NCBI GenBank assembly: GCA_023410885.1
Contig: JAEYPI010000200.1
Coordinates: forward strand, 1-21,027
Source: Bacillota bacterium
GTDB lineage: Bacteria; Bacillota; Clostridia; DSM-8532
Direction of reading: 5' to 3'
Length of the DNA stretch: 21,027 nt
Part shown: positions 14,509-21,027 of the stretch, in pieces
How the letters are laid out: each line of letters starts with the position of its first letter
Numbering within the stretch: the first letter of the stretch is position 1
Notes under the pieces: generated by a model
Told to the model about the DNA's origin: nothing
The model's input: only the letters and a program-made list of their open reading frames with translations
Database searches by the model: none
Made by a program: the position numbers and the translations under genes

Positions 14509-15459
14509 TTAAGCTTTAGGCCTTCTCAATACGGTCATGATAGCCTCAAGGTCGACATCAGAAAAAGCCTTGAGGGCTTCATTACGTTCGGCCTCTCCAA
14601 TGGCGGGTCCGTCAATTAATGCGATGTTCTCTCTTACCTGCTCCGGTGTATCCGCACCCAATACCAGACTTGTGACTCCGGGAATATCCCGGATAAAGGA
14701 TATGGCAAACTGAGCCACACTCATACCGGAACGTTCAGCAAGACGATGTAGTGTTTTAAGATGGGGCGCTGCATATCGGGCAAGATCCGGGTCTCCCATA
14801 TTATCAGGGTTAAGGAAGAATAAGCCCTGCAAGAACACGCTGCGGACGAAAACACCAATATTTCTTTCATGGAGTCGTTTCAGATAGCCTTGTTGAATGA
14901 GCTTCTGGTCAAAGAGACTCATGGGTATCTGGATAGCCTGATACAGATCATTTTGCAGCATGGTCTCTACCTCTTCAGGATAATAGATAGAAGCTCCCAC
15001 GATGTCTGTATAGCCACGATTGATCAAACTCTTGAGGGTTTTTGGCACAATGTCACCATGCTTGGTCATATCCTCGGGACGGTGCATTAATATACAATTA
15101 ACCTTTTTAACCTTTAAGAGAGAAAGAGAGGTTTCAACTGATTCGATAATTTCCTTTTCCACTATTGCATCGGAAGAACCCACGGGCACAGTCGTAAAAA
15201 ACTTGGTGGTCAGGAACGGAAGCTCGCCTTTATAACCGCCTTCCTCAAAAAAACCACCCAGCACCTTTTCCGATTCACCATAACCCCGCGCTGTATCAAG
15301 CGATGTAATGCCATGCTCCAGAGCTTCTCTAAGCATAGAATAGCTTTTTTCCTGGTCCGGCTTGCCGCCTGTATTGGCAATCCCGTAATTCATACCGAGC
15401 TGTACAGTACCCAGAGACATATTGGATACCTTGGCTCTCCCAATCTCAGTATACTTCAT
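14509..15459 (-). CDS. Aldo/keto reductase
   Basis: NADP(H)-dependent aldo/keto reductase, 316 aa, normal family length. The catalytic tetrad is visible: Asp55 and Tyr60 in SLDTARGYGESE, Lys86 in FLTTKF, His126 in CILMHRPED. The cofactor half follows with IVGASIYYPEE and the late SLVLGADTPEQV. The start is placed at ATG 15459-15457: AGGAGG overlapping the upstream stop leaves a 6-base spacer, while the ATG at 15465 directly abuts the ribosome site. The reading frame is open further upstream to 15591, but that part lies inside the aldolase gene and does not resemble the family. It is probably translated in coupling with the aldolase. It could reduce the aldehyde released by aldol cleavage. Confidence 0.92.
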   Translation of the reverse strand: MKYTEIGRAKVSNMSLGTVQLGMNYGIANTGGKPDQEKSYSMLREALEHGITSLDTARGYGESEKVLGGFFEEGGYKGELPFLTTKFFTTVPVGSSDAIVEKEIIESVETSLSLLKVKKVNCILMHRPEDMTKHGDIVPKTLKSLINRGYTDIVGASIYYPEEVETMLQNDLYQAIQIPMSLFDQKLIQQGYLKRLHERNIGVFVRSVFLQGLFFLNPDNMGDPDLARYAAPHLKTLHRLAERSGMSVAQFAISFIRDIPGVTSLVLGADTPEQVRENIALIDGPAIGEAERNEALKAFSDVDLEAIMTVLRRPKA

Positions 15460-15469
15460 GTGCATCCTC

Positions 15470-16267
15470 CTACTTGATGTCCTCAAATGCAACGGCCTTT
15501 GTATTGTCACACTTAGCGACGATATCCTGGAAGTAGGGGGCAAGTGCCACAACGTCTGCTCCAAGACTGATAAAGTTATAGCCCATATCAACTAATGCAT
15601 TGAAATTTCCTGTGCTGCCAACAGTACCGGCAAATTTTCCGTGCTTTCTGGCTGTTTTTGCGACAAGACGCTTGGTTTCTTCCAGGAGAGGGTTGTCCCA
15701 TTCACAGGGTATGCCTGCACCCTGACTAAAATCAGCAGGGCCGAAGAAAAGCATATCAATACCGGGGAGCGCACATATTTCATCAAGCTGTGCCAATGGC
15801 TCCGGATCCTCGATCTGGACAATGACAAAACGCTGTTCATTAGCCTGTTTCATATAATCGGCAGTATCGACGAGACAATACTTGCCGTCTGCATTACCAC
15901 CGTCCAGTGGACGTCTGCCTATGGGATGGAACTTCGTATAATACTGAACAAATTTAGCATCTTCCAGGCTCATCAGATGAGGAACCATAATACCTGTACT
16001 GTCAGCTTCCAGAGGTTGGATATAATCGCTGTAGCCACCACGAGAGATACGGGTGAGGAGGTCACAGTCGTGAGCTTTAGCAGCCAGAGCTGCCTGTTCT
16101 ACGGTGTCAATCCCATTCGGTACATGCTCCATGTCTACCCATATGCAATCAAATCCGCACATCGCTGCGAGTTCGACTATTCTGCGATCGCTAAAATTCA
16201 GCTTAATGCAGGTTGCTACTTTACCCTCACGCAACTTCCTGAGTACTCTGCTAGGTCTCATATTCAT
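15470..16267 (-). CDS. HpcH/HpaI family aldolase
   Basis: Class II, divalent-metal aldolase of the HpcH/HpaI (2,4-dihydroxyhept-2-ene-1,7-dioate / 2-keto-3-deoxy acid) family, 265 aa. Matches to E. coli HpaI: His48 in WVDMEHVPNG, Arg73 in LLTRISRGGY, metal ligands Glu153 in VQIEDPE and Asp179 in FFGPADFSQGAG. It should split a 2-keto-3-deoxy acid into pyruvate and an aldehyde. Start ATG 16267-16265 is chosen because TGGAGGA (16281-16275) stands 8 bases before it. An ATG at 16282 would place that ribosome site inside the coding sequence. It is the first gene of the minus-strand operon and is followed by the AKR after 10 bases, a natural cleave-then-reduce pair. Confidence 0.93.
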   Translation of the reverse strand: MNMRPSRVLRKLREGKVATCIKLNFSDRRIVELAAMCGFDCIWVDMEHVPNGIDTVEQAALAAKAHDCDLLTRISRGGYSDYIQPLEADSTGIMVPHLMSLEDAKFVQYYTKFHPIGRRPLDGGNADGKYCLVDTADYMKQANEQRFVIVQIEDPEPLAQLDEICALPGIDMLFFGPADFSQGAGIPCEWDNPLLEETKRLVAKTARKHGKFAGTVGSTGNFNALVDMGYNFISLGADVVALAPYFQDIVAKCDNTKAVAFEDIK

Positions 16268-16311
16268 AGGGTTTTCCTCCATGCGATTTTAATTTAGTTT
16301 GATTGTCTTTC

Positions 16312-16340
16312 ATTATACCATTTAGCATAGGGTATGAGAA
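16312..16340 (-). promoter_or_regulatory. Promoter of the aldolase-AKR-SDR operon
   Basis: On the minus strand TATAAT (16317-16312) is perfect. TTCTCA (16340-16335) lies 17 bases upstream and matches four of six -35 positions. Transcription would begin near 16305, leaving a short leader before the GGAGG ribosome site. Confidence 0.6.
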
Positions 16341-16462
16341 TATAAAAACAAAAAATAATCAATTATTATTTACTGTTCCGAAATAAATTGGGCAGATTAT
16401 TGGCTGTTTATACAATATAAAAACAATAAAAATAAAAATGTGGTTTAACAATCCGAAAGTAG

Positions 16463-16489
16463 TTGAAAAACAAGCCATTACATTATACT
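16463..16489 (+). promoter_or_regulatory. Candidate promoter of the second Gfo/Idh/MocA-SDR-SDR operon
   Basis: TTGAAA (16463-16468) and TATACT (16484-16489) are good boxes, but their spacing is 15 bases, shorter than ideal. No better pair was found in the gap. CCGAAAGT directly upstream may be a regulator site. Confidence 0.35.
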
Positions 16490-16570
16490 ATTGAATTATG
16501 GGAATAACGCTAATTATCCAATGACGGATGAAGGCGAATCTAAATGATTATTTATAGAGAGGTGACGAAT

Positions 16571-17536
16571 ATGGCAAATGTTTGGCCCCTAGGTGAGAAG
16601 GAACTTCGAATTGGAATTTTAGGAATGACGGAGGGGAATGGTCATCCCTATTCCTGGAGTGCCATGTACAATGATTACAATAAAGAGTATATGGACAAAT
16701 GCCCCTTCGCCGGAATACCTGTTTATTTAAACAAGCAGCCTAAGCATACCATTGGCATTCCGGGCGCCCGTATCACTCATATTCATTGTAACAACCGCGC
16801 TGATGCGGAGGATACAGCCCGTTGTTCACTGATCCCTAATATTGTAGACAGGCCTGAAGATATGATCGGTCAGGTAGATGCAGTTATTTGTGCCACAGAT
16901 ATTGGATCGGAGCATGTTGAACGCTGTAGACCTTTTATTGAGGCAGATATTCCCCTGTTCATAGATAAGCCCATGGTGGACAACGAAAAAGATCTTCGCA
17001 CCTTTGTCAAATGGCATAACGAAGGCAAGCGTTTCATCTCATCTTCTTCCATGCGATATGTTAAGGCAATGGAGCCCTTTTTCAAGAATCATTATGAAAT
17101 AGGCAAGCTGATGTACATTTGCCAGCCCATGTGCAAAAAATGGGAAAGCTATGGTATTCACGCATTGGAGGGTATTTACCCACTTTTGGGTGAAGGCTTT
17201 GAGTCTATTCAAAACACCGGTACCTATGAACGCAATATGATGCATATTACGCATAAATCCGGTTGTGATATTCACATTCCGCTGTCTGCCGGCATGTATG
17301 GCGCCTTCGGTACTACGCTTCTGGTTGGAAGCATAGGGAACAAGGCGGTGACAGACAGTGATTCCTATTATTCCTTTAAAAAGCAGATGGATAAGTTCGT
17401 TCATTATCTGCGCACAGGAGAGGAGCCCTTCCCCTTCACCGAAACTATTGAATTGATGAAGTTGGTCATTGGCGGCATTATGAGCCGTGAGCAGGGTGGC
17501 AGGAGGGTCATGCTCTCTGAAATCAAGGAGATATAG
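16571..17536 (+). CDS. Gfo/Idh/MocA family oxidoreductase, copy 2
   Basis: Oxidoreductase-like protein of 321 aa. The N-terminal cofactor region is LRIGILGMTEGNGHPYSWSAM, an unusual dinucleotide loop shared by a branch of Gfo/Idh proteins that carry GHPYSWSA after the first strand. The lysine motif is FIDKPM and the substrate-side His lies in ESYGIHALEG. It is only distantly related to the copy at 10838. Start ATG 16571 is chosen because GAGGTGA (16559-16565) leaves a 5-base spacer; an upstream in-frame ATG at 16544 has no ribosome site. It is the first gene of a plus-strand group with two SDRs, the next starting 2 bases after its stop. Sugar or cyclitol redox chemistry is likely; the substrate is unknown. 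Confidence 0.88.
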   Translation: MANVWPLGEKELRIGILGMTEGNGHPYSWSAMYNDYNKEYMDKCPFAGIPVYLNKQPKHTIGIPGARITHIHCNNRADAEDTARCSLIPNIVDRPEDMIGQVDAVICATDIGSEHVERCRPFIEADIPLFIDKPMVDNEKDLRTFVKWHNEGKRFISSSSMRYVKAMEPFFKNHYEIGKLMYICQPMCKKWESYGIHALEGIYPLLGEGFESIQNTGTYERNMMHITHKSGCDIHIPLSAGMYGAFGTTLLVGSIGNKAVTDSDSYYSFKKQMDKFVHYLRTGEEPFPFTETIELMKLVIGGIMSREQGGRRVMLSEIKEI

Positions 17537-17538
17537 GC

Positions 17539-18324
17539 ATGAATAATTTATTTTCACTAAAAGGGAAGAATGCATTAATCAGTTCACCCGAATTTGTCTA
17601 TGGCGGAGAAATTGCAGCTGGGCTTTACGAAGCAGGGGCAAAAGTATGGTTTTGCGGCGAAGATACGGATGCGCTCCGTAGTGCAGCCGGGAAGCTTGAA
17701 GCAATAGGTGGCCGTGTAGAGGGCCTCATCGAATATCATCAGTCAAATGAGGAAAATGCGGTTGCTCTTGCCCGTGAGGTGCGCGAAAAAATGGGTACCC
17801 TTGATATCTTTGTGGAGAATGGTTCCAACGTGTTGCTCAAAGGATGGGTACACAGCTTTGATGAGATTTATAAGCATTTAAAGCGTACGCAGTTGGGGCT
17901 TATGCTTACCGTCAAGCACCTGGGCACTATTATGGCTGAACAGGGCTTTGGTTCAGTGATATTTGTATCGGACTATGCCGCGCTGGTGGGCTGTGATGTT
18001 CAGAATTATGCTGATGCACCTGAGAAGTTTGACGAGGACTTCTCCTTGGACTATGGCTTTGTTAAAGGTTCCTATGTCAACTATGCACGACAGGCAGCGG
18101 GTTATCTCGGGGAGCATGGCGCAAGATGTAACTGCATTGCCTATGCGCCAATGGAAAACGCGGTGCCCCAAGGCTTTGCCAACGCTTTTATCAAGCATTC
18201 TCATCTCAAACGTCTGGCAGCTCCTGCCGACATCAAGGCAGCAGCCGTGTTCCTTGCTTCCGATGCTTCAGCCTATATAACAGGTATCACTATGCCTGTT
18301 GACGGCGGATACACCGCGAAATAG
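17539..18324 (+). CDS. Divergent SDR-family protein with degraded cofactor and serine motifs, third of four
   Basis: SDR-fold protein, 261 aa, starting MNNLFSLKGKNALI and ending VDGGYTAK like true SDRs of the KduD type. The key motifs are altered: the TGxxxGxG loop reads SSPEFVYG at 15-22, NNAG reads ENGS at 93-96, and the position of the catalytic Ser (fourth residue of the usual NISS block) is Asp145 in FVSDYAA. Tyr172 and Lys176 (YGFVK) remain. It may be a structural or regulatory partner of the SDR encoded next, or an enzyme with changed chemistry such as an enoyl-type reduction. An AAGGAG ribosome site lies in the end of the preceding gene. The frame is intact with normal length, so it is not a pseudogene. 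Confidence 0.85.
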   Translation: MNNLFSLKGKNALISSPEFVYGGEIAAGLYEAGAKVWFCGEDTDALRSAAGKLEAIGGRVEGLIEYHQSNEENAVALAREVREKMGTLDIFVENGSNVLLKGWVHSFDEIYKHLKRTQLGLMLTVKHLGTIMAEQGFGSVIFVSDYAALVGCDVQNYADAPEKFDEDFSLDYGFVKGSYVNYARQAAGYLGEHGARCNCIAYAPMENAVPQGFANAFIKHSHLKRLAAPADIKAAAVFLASDASAYITGITMPVDGGYTAK

Positions 18325-18383
18325 AGGTGCGTGCCACAAGCACGCACCACAAGCCTCGACCCATTTTAGAGGTGCGTGTCACA
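18323..18383 (+). repeat. Imperfect direct repeat between the paired SDR genes
   Basis: AGAGGTGCGTG(C/T)CACA occurs at 18323-18338 and 18368-18383, each followed some bases later by CGACCC. This looks like a partial tandem duplication of a 45-base unit. The first copy begins within the stop codon of the third SDR. Confidence 0.65.
18326..18348 (+). other. GC-rich hairpin directly after the third SDR stop codon
   Basis: GGTGCGTGC and GCACGCACC are perfect complements around the 5-base loop CACAA. The stem has nine pairs. There is no T-tract, so it is not a classical terminator. An RNA-stability or translation-spacing element between the two SDR genes is plausible. Confidence 0.6.
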
Positions 18384-18415
18384 GTTCCGACCCGTTATGA
18401 GAAAGGATCATGACT

Positions 18416-19213
18416 ATGAATACAATGGATATGTTTTCGCTTAAAGGAAAAGTTGCATTGATAACCGGTGGCCGGGCCATGTATGGGAAAAGCTGTTCCA
18501 TCGCATTGGTAGATGCGGGTGCCAAGCTCTATCTGGCGAGCCATTCTGTAGAAGCTGCACAGGATACGGCAACAGAATTGCGTGAACGAGGCGGCCAGGT
18601 GGAGATTGTGGAATTTCATCAGGAAGATCCGGAATCCATTAAAAAACTGGTGGATTACGTGGTGGAAAAAGAAAAGACCATTGATGTGTTCGTCAACGCA
18701 AGCCGTGTTATCCCTAAGGGAGGCGTAGGCTGGTTCCAAGAGGAGAGCGGCCTTGATTGGTCGGTACGGGTTAATTCTGCCGGTGCCTTATATTTAACCA
18801 TGCTAGTCGGCGAGCAAATGATTCGCCAAAAGAGCGGTTCCATCATCAATTTTGGCTCCATGATGGGTTTGATCGGTGTGGAAAAGCACAATTACGATGG
18901 GGAGCCCGGTATGGGTGATGGTGCCCATGCCCACGATTATGCTCTCAACAAATCCGGTATTACAGCATGGACACGTCATGCCGCCAGCTACTACGGTAGA
19001 TTTGGTGTACGCATTAATACCCTTTGTCCTGGTGGACTTGCGTCCGACCGCACACCGAAGCTTTTCTCCCAAAACTATTCGCGTCATACACAGCTTGGAC
19101 GCCTTGCTAACAATGACGATATTAAAGGGCCGCTCTTGTTTCTTGCATCAGATGCTTCAGCCTACCTTACGGGTTTATCAATTCCCGTGGATGGCGGCTA
19201 TACTTGCATTTAG
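18416..19213 (+). CDS. Short-chain dehydrogenase/reductase (SDR), fourth, intact partner of the divergent SDR
   Basis: NAD(P)-dependent SDR of 265 aa. MDMFSLKGKVALITGGRAMYG holds the cofactor loop TGGRAMYG at 17-24. Ser148 (NFGSMMG), Tyr175 and Lys179 (YALNK) form the catalytic triad. A long Ser-Tyr insertion (VEKHNYDGEPGMGDGAHAHD) contains several His and Asp residues that may shape the substrate site. The C-terminus is VDGGYTCI. ATG 18416 is preferred: AAAGGA (18402-18407) gives an 8-base spacer, whereas the in-frame ATG at 18410 is only 2 bases away. It shares the start and end pattern of the preceding gene, which points to duplication and divergence. It is the last gene before the terminator at 19310. 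Confidence 0.9.
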   Translation: MNTMDMFSLKGKVALITGGRAMYGKSCSIALVDAGAKLYLASHSVEAAQDTATELRERGGQVEIVEFHQEDPESIKKLVDYVVEKEKTIDVFVNASRVIPKGGVGWFQEESGLDWSVRVNSAGALYLTMLVGEQMIRQKSGSIINFGSMMGLIGVEKHNYDGEPGMGDGAHAHDYALNKSGITAWTRHAASYYGRFGVRINTLCPGGLASDRTPKLFSQNYSRHTQLGRLANNDDIKGPLLFLASDASAYLTGLSIPVDGGYTCI

Positions 19214-19309
19214 CACAGCTTTTTAAGTATATAGCCTAGCGGAATTACAAAGCTCATTAGGGAAAACCCGGATTAGAAAGATAATCAGGGGAGAATAGTG
19301 ATCGTCACG

Positions 19310-19338
19310 GAAAAACCAGCCCTATAGGCTGGTTTTTC
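19310..19338. terminator. Bidirectional intrinsic terminator
   Basis: GAAAAACCAGCC and GGCTGGTTTTTC pair perfectly (12 pairs) around the loop CTATA. The A-run and T-run inside the stem let it end transcription of the plus-strand SDR group and of the minus-strand YopX gene, whose stop lies 35 bases to the right. Confidence 0.88.
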
Positions 19339-19372
19339 TAAATAATATCACAGGTTCCTTAATACAAGCTCC

Positions 19373-19705
19373 TTAAACAATAACAAAGGCACCGTTACTA
19401 AATTGAACCTTCGAGACTGTTTCGACAACGAGCTCATGATTTCTTTTGCACTTATGGTGCAGGATATCACCCTCATAGATCTCTTTACCATCTTTATCAT
19501 ACAAACCTGTAAATTGACCGATTGTTTCAGGGATGACCTCCATGATTTCCATATTGATTTTTCCATTGGTATCCTTTGATATGTCATTATGCTCGTCAAT
19601 GATGTAATACCCTTTTTTGCCGTTTATCAAGCTGTTCGTGATGATATCGCCATAGATCCATTCTCCATCAAGGCTCCGCTTGCCTCTGAATTTAATTTCT
19701 CTCAT
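19373..19705 (-). CDS. YopX-family protein, phage-type, probably short at the C-terminus
   Basis: YopX-domain protein of unknown function, common in phages and prophages of Bacillota and Bacteroidota. The family N-terminus MREIKFRGKR, then GEWIYGD, and the core ETIGQFTGLYDKDGKEIYEGDI are plain. It has 110 aa, somewhat short for the family (often about 120-140), and stops just after FSNGAFVIV, so the last strand or two may be missing. A strong AAGGAGG with an 8-base spacer precedes the ATG. No other phage gene, integrase or attachment site is visible nearby, so it is an orphan, either a remnant or a cargo gene. Confidence 0.88.
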   Translation of the reverse strand: MREIKFRGKRSLDGEWIYGDIITNSLINGKKGYYIIDEHNDISKDTNGKINMEIMEVIPETIGQFTGLYDKDGKEIYEGDILHHKCKRNHELVVETVSKVQFSNGAFVIV

Positions 19706-19746
19706 ATCGCCTGCCTCCTTCTACCACGAATGCATTAGAAAAGTGC

Positions 19747-19777
19747 ATACTCCAATTAAGAAAAACAGTGGGAGTAT
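19747..19777. promoter_or_regulatory. Inverted repeat upstream of the YopX gene
   Basis: ATACTCC (19747-19753) and GGAGTAT (19771-19777) are exact inverses, 17 bases apart. They lie just upstream of the YopX gene in the divergent gap and could bind a regulator. Chance is not excluded. Confidence 0.3.
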
Positions 19778-19877
19778 ATTGACGTTCATGGCCTGATCCT
19801 TGTTTTACGCTTGATCCCATTTTAGCACCCGATTTTTTCTTTTTCAATACAAAATAAAAATAATTTTTTTATTTATG

Positions 19878-19897
19878 TTGAAAAAAGATATTTTCAA
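19878..19897. promoter_or_regulatory. Candidate operator upstream of the ROK kinase promoter
   Basis: TTGAAAA and TTTTCAA are exact inverses around AAGATA, about 35 bases upstream of the -35 box of the ROK promoter. Symmetric TGAAA/TTTCA-like sites are common for RpiR-family regulators, and such a regulator follows the kinase. The AT-rich context lowers the weight of this match. Confidence 0.4.
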
Positions 19898-19931
19898 TGA
19901 TAACATTGGTGCTGGGTGCTTGCTTTATCTG

Positions 19932-19960
19932 TTTAAAAAATTTTTCTTTTCAAATATAAT
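19932..19960 (+). promoter_or_regulatory. Promoter of the ROK kinase-RpiR operon
   Basis: TTTAAA (19932-19937) and a perfect TATAAT (19955-19960) are separated by 17 bases. Transcription would begin near 19967, leaving a leader of about 33 bases. Confidence 0.6.
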
Positions 19961-19999
19961 ATAAAAGAACTAATTCATGCATTATCATTTGGACAGGCG

Positions 20000-20902
20000 G
20001 TGGAAAATATCAAAATATTAGCCCTTGATCTGGGAGGAACAATGATAAAGTCCGCTATTGTGGACGAAAAGGGTATCCTATCACAGGAAAACGAGGTGTT
20101 ATCAGAAGGGAAGCAGGGAGGGGACAAGCTCCTTGAAAATGCATTTTCCCTTGTACGCCAATATTCAGGGTATGATTATATAGGTATCAGCACAACGGGC
20201 CAGGTGGATATTCACAATGGTTCTATACGCTATGCCAATGAGAATGTCCCTTTTTATACAGGAAAACCTGTAAGGGCGCTTTTTCAAAATGAATTTCAAG
20301 TCCCCGTTTCAGTACTTAATGATGTCCATGCTGCAGCACTGGGAGAAGCGATTTTTGGAGCGGGTAAAAGCTATAATGATTTTATCTGTCTTACCTATGG
20401 AACAGGGGTCGGCGGTGCGATTATCATCAATAAACAGGTGTATTTTGGCGGCTTTGGTGTGGCCGGTGAATTTGGACACATTATCACCCATGCTGCCGGC
20501 TTGGAGTGCGGATGTGGGCAAAAAGGATGTTACGAGCAATACGCCTCAACCACTGCTTTGGTCAAGAAAGCGAGAGAAGCTAATAGGGAATGCATTAACG
20601 GTAGAGTGATATTCGAGAAGTTATATTCAGGTGATAGTGCTATTAAGCAGATAACAGATGAATGGATTGATGAAATCCTACTCGGTCTGGTTACTTTAAT
20701 TCCTATTTTCAATCCTCCCTGTGTCGTCCTAGGGGGCGGCATCATGAATGAGAATTACATCATAAACCGCATCAATAATAAAATTTATGGATATCTCAAT
20801 CCTGGGCATCGCGAGGTTAAAATTGTCAAGGCTGCGCTTGGAAACCAAGCAGGACTGCTTGGTGCCAGTGCATGGAGTGTAAAGTCAAAAGGAGGAAGCT
20901 AA
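20000..20902 (+). CDS. ROK-family sugar kinase
   Basis: ATP-dependent kinase of the ROK family, 300 aa, normal length. ATP-binding DLGGTMIK is at 10-17. The catalytic Asp108 is in SVLNDVHAAALGE. GTGVGGA follows, then EFGH at 157-160 with Glu157 and His160, and the zinc motif CGCGQKGCYEQYAS with Cys170, Cys172 and Cys177. These features match glucokinase, GlcNAc kinase, ManNAc kinase (NanK) and fructokinase relatives, which cannot be told apart here. Translation probably starts at GTG 20000: no in-frame ATG lies upstream, and the ribosome site is weak. Its stop overlaps the next start (TAATG), so it is coupled to an RpiR regulator, an arrangement common in amino-sugar and sialic acid loci. Confidence 0.92.
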   Translation: MENIKILALDLGGTMIKSAIVDEKGILSQENEVLSEGKQGGDKLLENAFSLVRQYSGYDYIGISTTGQVDIHNGSIRYANENVPFYTGKPVRALFQNEFQVPVSVLNDVHAAALGEAIFGAGKSYNDFICLTYGTGVGGAIIINKQVYFGGFGVAGEFGHIITHAAGLECGCGQKGCYEQYASTTALVKKAREANRECINGRVIFEKLYSGDSAIKQITDEWIDEILLGLVTLIPIFNPPCVVLGGGIMNENYIINRINNKIYGYLNPGHREVKIVKAALGNQAGLLGASAWSVKSKGGS

Positions 20903-21027
20903 TGAGTGCAGATATTTTCACACTCATCCGAGCCCACTATAATATTTTCACCAAGGCTGAGAAAAAAGTTGCAGATTTTGTCATGGCAGATCCAAAATCT
21001 ATTCTGTATATGTCTATTACAGATTTA
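20902..21027 (+). CDS. RpiR/MurR-family transcriptional regulator (C-terminus cut by window edge)
   Basis: The first 42 residues only. MSADIFTLIRAHYNIFTKAE, then KKVADFVMADPKSILYMSIT, match the start of the RpiR helix-turn-helix domain (the usual LTxxEKxIAxYI pattern before the first helix). The sugar-isomerase (SIS) effector domain would lie outside the window. GGAGG stands 8 bases before ATG 20902, whose first A is the last base of the ROK stop. RpiR regulators sense sugar phosphates and often control their own operon, and the candidate operator at 19878-19897 would fit that. Confidence 0.85.
   Translation, partial: MSADIFTLIRAHYNIFTKAEKKVADFVMADPKSILYMSITDL

Larger units (their letters stand above)
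16268..16570. other. Divergent intergenic region between the HpaI-family and second Gfo/Idh/MocA genes
   Basis: About 300 bases with no gene. It is strongly AT-rich, with poly-A and poly-T stretches, the leaders of both divergent operons and their candidate promoters. CCGAAAGT at 16453-16460, just before the plus-strand -35, resembles the CGAAAG motif in the DeoR promoter. AATAAT-CA-ATTATT at 16354-16367 is symmetric but of low complexity. Confidence 0.65.

Noticed and set aside
15460..15591. Upstream extension of the aldo/keto reductase frame
   Set aside because: It overlaps the aldolase gene, does not look like the AKR family and ignores the AGGAGG that serves ATG 15459.
15641..16297. A 218-codon plus-strand open frame opposite the aldolase
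   Set aside because: It is fully antisense to the HpcH/HpaI gene, which has all its catalytic residues; the plus-strand protein resembles nothing and has no ribosome site.
16354..16367. AATAAT-CA-ATTATT as an operator
   Set aside because: Pure A/T symmetry in a low-complexity gap is expected by chance.
17539..18324. Third SDR as a pseudogene
   Set aside because: Despite the lost motifs, the frame is intact, has normal length, a good ribosome site and conserved terminal regions.
18323..18383. Possible CRISPR array
   Set aside because: Only two imperfect copies with no regular spacer and no cas gene in the window.
2215..21027. Plain sialic acid (nan) operon
   Set aside because: A NanA-type lyase, YhcH-family protein, ROK kinase and RpiR gene are present, but there is no nanE in the window, the lyase loop is atypical, and the ROK-RpiR unit is separated by two terminators and a phage-type gene. 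Creatininase, FGGY and paired NagB-like genes do not belong to that pathway.

Overview
The window looks like a carbohydrate-catabolism island from a low-to-mid-GC Gram-positive anaerobe, most likely a Clostridia-type Bacillota. The reasons are strong AGGAGG-type ribosome-binding sites before almost every gene, tight same-strand gene packing with TAATG stop/start overlaps, TTGAnn-17-TATAAT promoters, intrinsic terminators, and the gene mix itself (DeoR and RpiR regulators, an Opp/Dpp-type transporter, ROK and FGGY kinases). The genus cannot be fixed from the sequence. No rRNA, tRNA or CRISPR array was seen.

Layout. (1) Positions 1-883, minus strand: a Dpp/Opp-type ABC permease running off the left edge, divergent from the catabolic genes. 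(2) Positions 884-1318: a regulatory gap with a good sigma-A promoter and candidate operator repeats. (3) Positions 1319-13607, plus strand: a long run that looks like one operon: DeoR regulator, DapA/NanA-type lyase, short-chain dehydrogenase (SDR), two coupled unknown proteins, FGGY kinase, a NagB-like protein, a creatininase-family hydrolase, a second NagB-like protein, a NagA-like deacetylase, a YhcH-family protein, a Gfo/Idh/MocA oxidoreductase and a FrdA/NadB-type flavoprotein. It ends at a bidirectional terminator. (4) Positions 13707-16267, minus strand: SDR, aldo/keto reductase and HpcH/HpaI aldolase. (5) Positions 16571-19213, plus strand: a second Gfo/Idh/MocA protein and two SDRs, then a terminator. 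(6) Positions 19373-19705, minus strand: a lone phage-type YopX gene. (7) From 20000, plus strand: a ROK kinase and the start of an RpiR-family regulator running off the right edge.

Working together. The enzymes suggest import of a small oligomer or glycoconjugate, deacetylation (NagA-like), deamination or isomerisation (NagB-like), hydrolysis of an amide or of a strained C-C bond (creatininase family), several oxidoreductions (four SDRs, two Gfo/Idh/MocA, one AKR, one flavoprotein), phosphorylation (FGGY) and retro-aldol cleavage of a 2-keto-3-deoxy acid (class I DapA type and class II HpaI type). The set matches no standard GlcNAc, GalNAc, sialic acid or uronate pathway that I know. Both NagB-like proteins have lost the residues that NagB uses to hold the substrate phosphate. 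The best candidate for an undescribed system is therefore the 2215-13607 operon, as a route for an unusual N-acetylated amino sugar or aminocyclitol handled at first without phosphate. This pathway reading is inference; the family assignments are much firmer.
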